Shown: one piece after another, positions 19,553-19,668 of the stretch
Layout: each line of letters opens with the position of its first letter
Position numbering within the stretch: the first letter of the stretch is position 1
Assembly: GCA_900617975.1 (NCBI GenBank)
Contig: UZAE01000682.1
Span: 1 to 19,668 of the forward strand
From: Rodentolepis nana
Taxonomy: Eukaryota; Platyhelminthes; Cestoda; Cyclophyllidea; Hymenolepididae
Direction of reading: 5' to 3'
DNA: 19,668 nucleotides
Position numbers and translations under genes: made by a program
Notes under the pieces: generated by a model
Databases searched by the model: none
The model's input: the letters and a program-made list of their open reading frames with translations, nothing else
Told to the model about the DNA's origin: nothing

Positions 19553-19668
19553 CTTCGAGTTTGATGTAATTAGGAGATTGCAAATCAGTACACAATCAGT
19601 ACACCTTCAAAACTAAGATCTAATCTAGAAAATATTAAAAGCTACGGCAAGAGACTTCACTTATATTG

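Larger units (their letters stand above)
15253..19668. other. Long stretch without recognisable genes
   Basis: AT-rich sequence with scattered open frames of about the number expected by chance. Apart from the frame at 15912-16109, the most protein-like are plus 16760-16948, with a pyrimidine-rich acceptor-like tract inside it and a TAA end, and a minus run over about 18850-19105 that follows TTTTCTCTCAG and stays open for some 75 codons. No family is recognised in any of them. Confidence 0.4.

Noticed and set aside
7821..19668. A large gene assembled from all open frames of the right half
   Set aside because: At about 64% AT, roughly twenty stop-free runs of 60 codons are expected by chance over 12 kb on both strands, about the number seen. 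Many of the frames contradict each other in strand.

Overview
The window looks like nuclear DNA of a parasitic flatworm (cestode or schistosome type). It is AT-rich, and its three recognisable genes are interrupted by very small introns (30, 36, 39, 53, 68, 135 and 144 nt) with GT/AG ends, in the standard genetic code. There is no operon-like packing and no bacterial gene signal. The flatworm assignment is an inference from intron size, base composition and gene content; the species cannot be named from the sequence.

Left third (1-7 kb) is the gene-bearing part. On the minus strand lie a TMEM86/YhhN-family lysoplasmalogenase (541-1363, 2 exons, 227 aa) and, 1 kb upstream of it, a complete MMADHC (cblD) cobalamin-trafficking gene (2384-3389, 5 exons, 272 aa, mitochondrial-type N-terminus). 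On the plus strand, divergent from MMADHC, is a MEPCE/Bin3 RNA gamma-phosphate capping methyltransferase gene (4797-6575, 3 exons, 531 aa) with a TATA-like box upstream. These exons were rebuilt by hand; every junction preserves frame, and the joined products align by eye with the families.

Across the window are four diverged copies of one ~300 bp dispersed repeat: 1-106 (minus, cut by the window edge), 3995-4296 (minus), 7520-7820 (plus) and 14936-15252 (plus). They flank the genes and account for several long open frames that would otherwise look like small proteins. A separate tRNA-like sequence with intact A and B boxes lies at about 13948-14024.

Right two thirds (7.8-19.7 kb) contain no recognisable gene. 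From base composition (about 64% AT, stop frequency about 7% per codon) roughly twenty stop-free runs of 60 codons are expected by chance in 12 kb, about what is seen. A few open frames there sit between good splice signals in compatible phase (11817-11917 with 13519-13718; 15912-16109) and are listed at low confidence. A CpG-rich island with an X-box-like palindrome (12.6-12.8 kb) and a twin CACGTG motif (19.54 kb) are the main regulatory-looking sites.

The three genes are functionally unrelated: lipid cleavage, vitamin B12 handling and small nuclear RNA capping. No new multi-gene system is evident.
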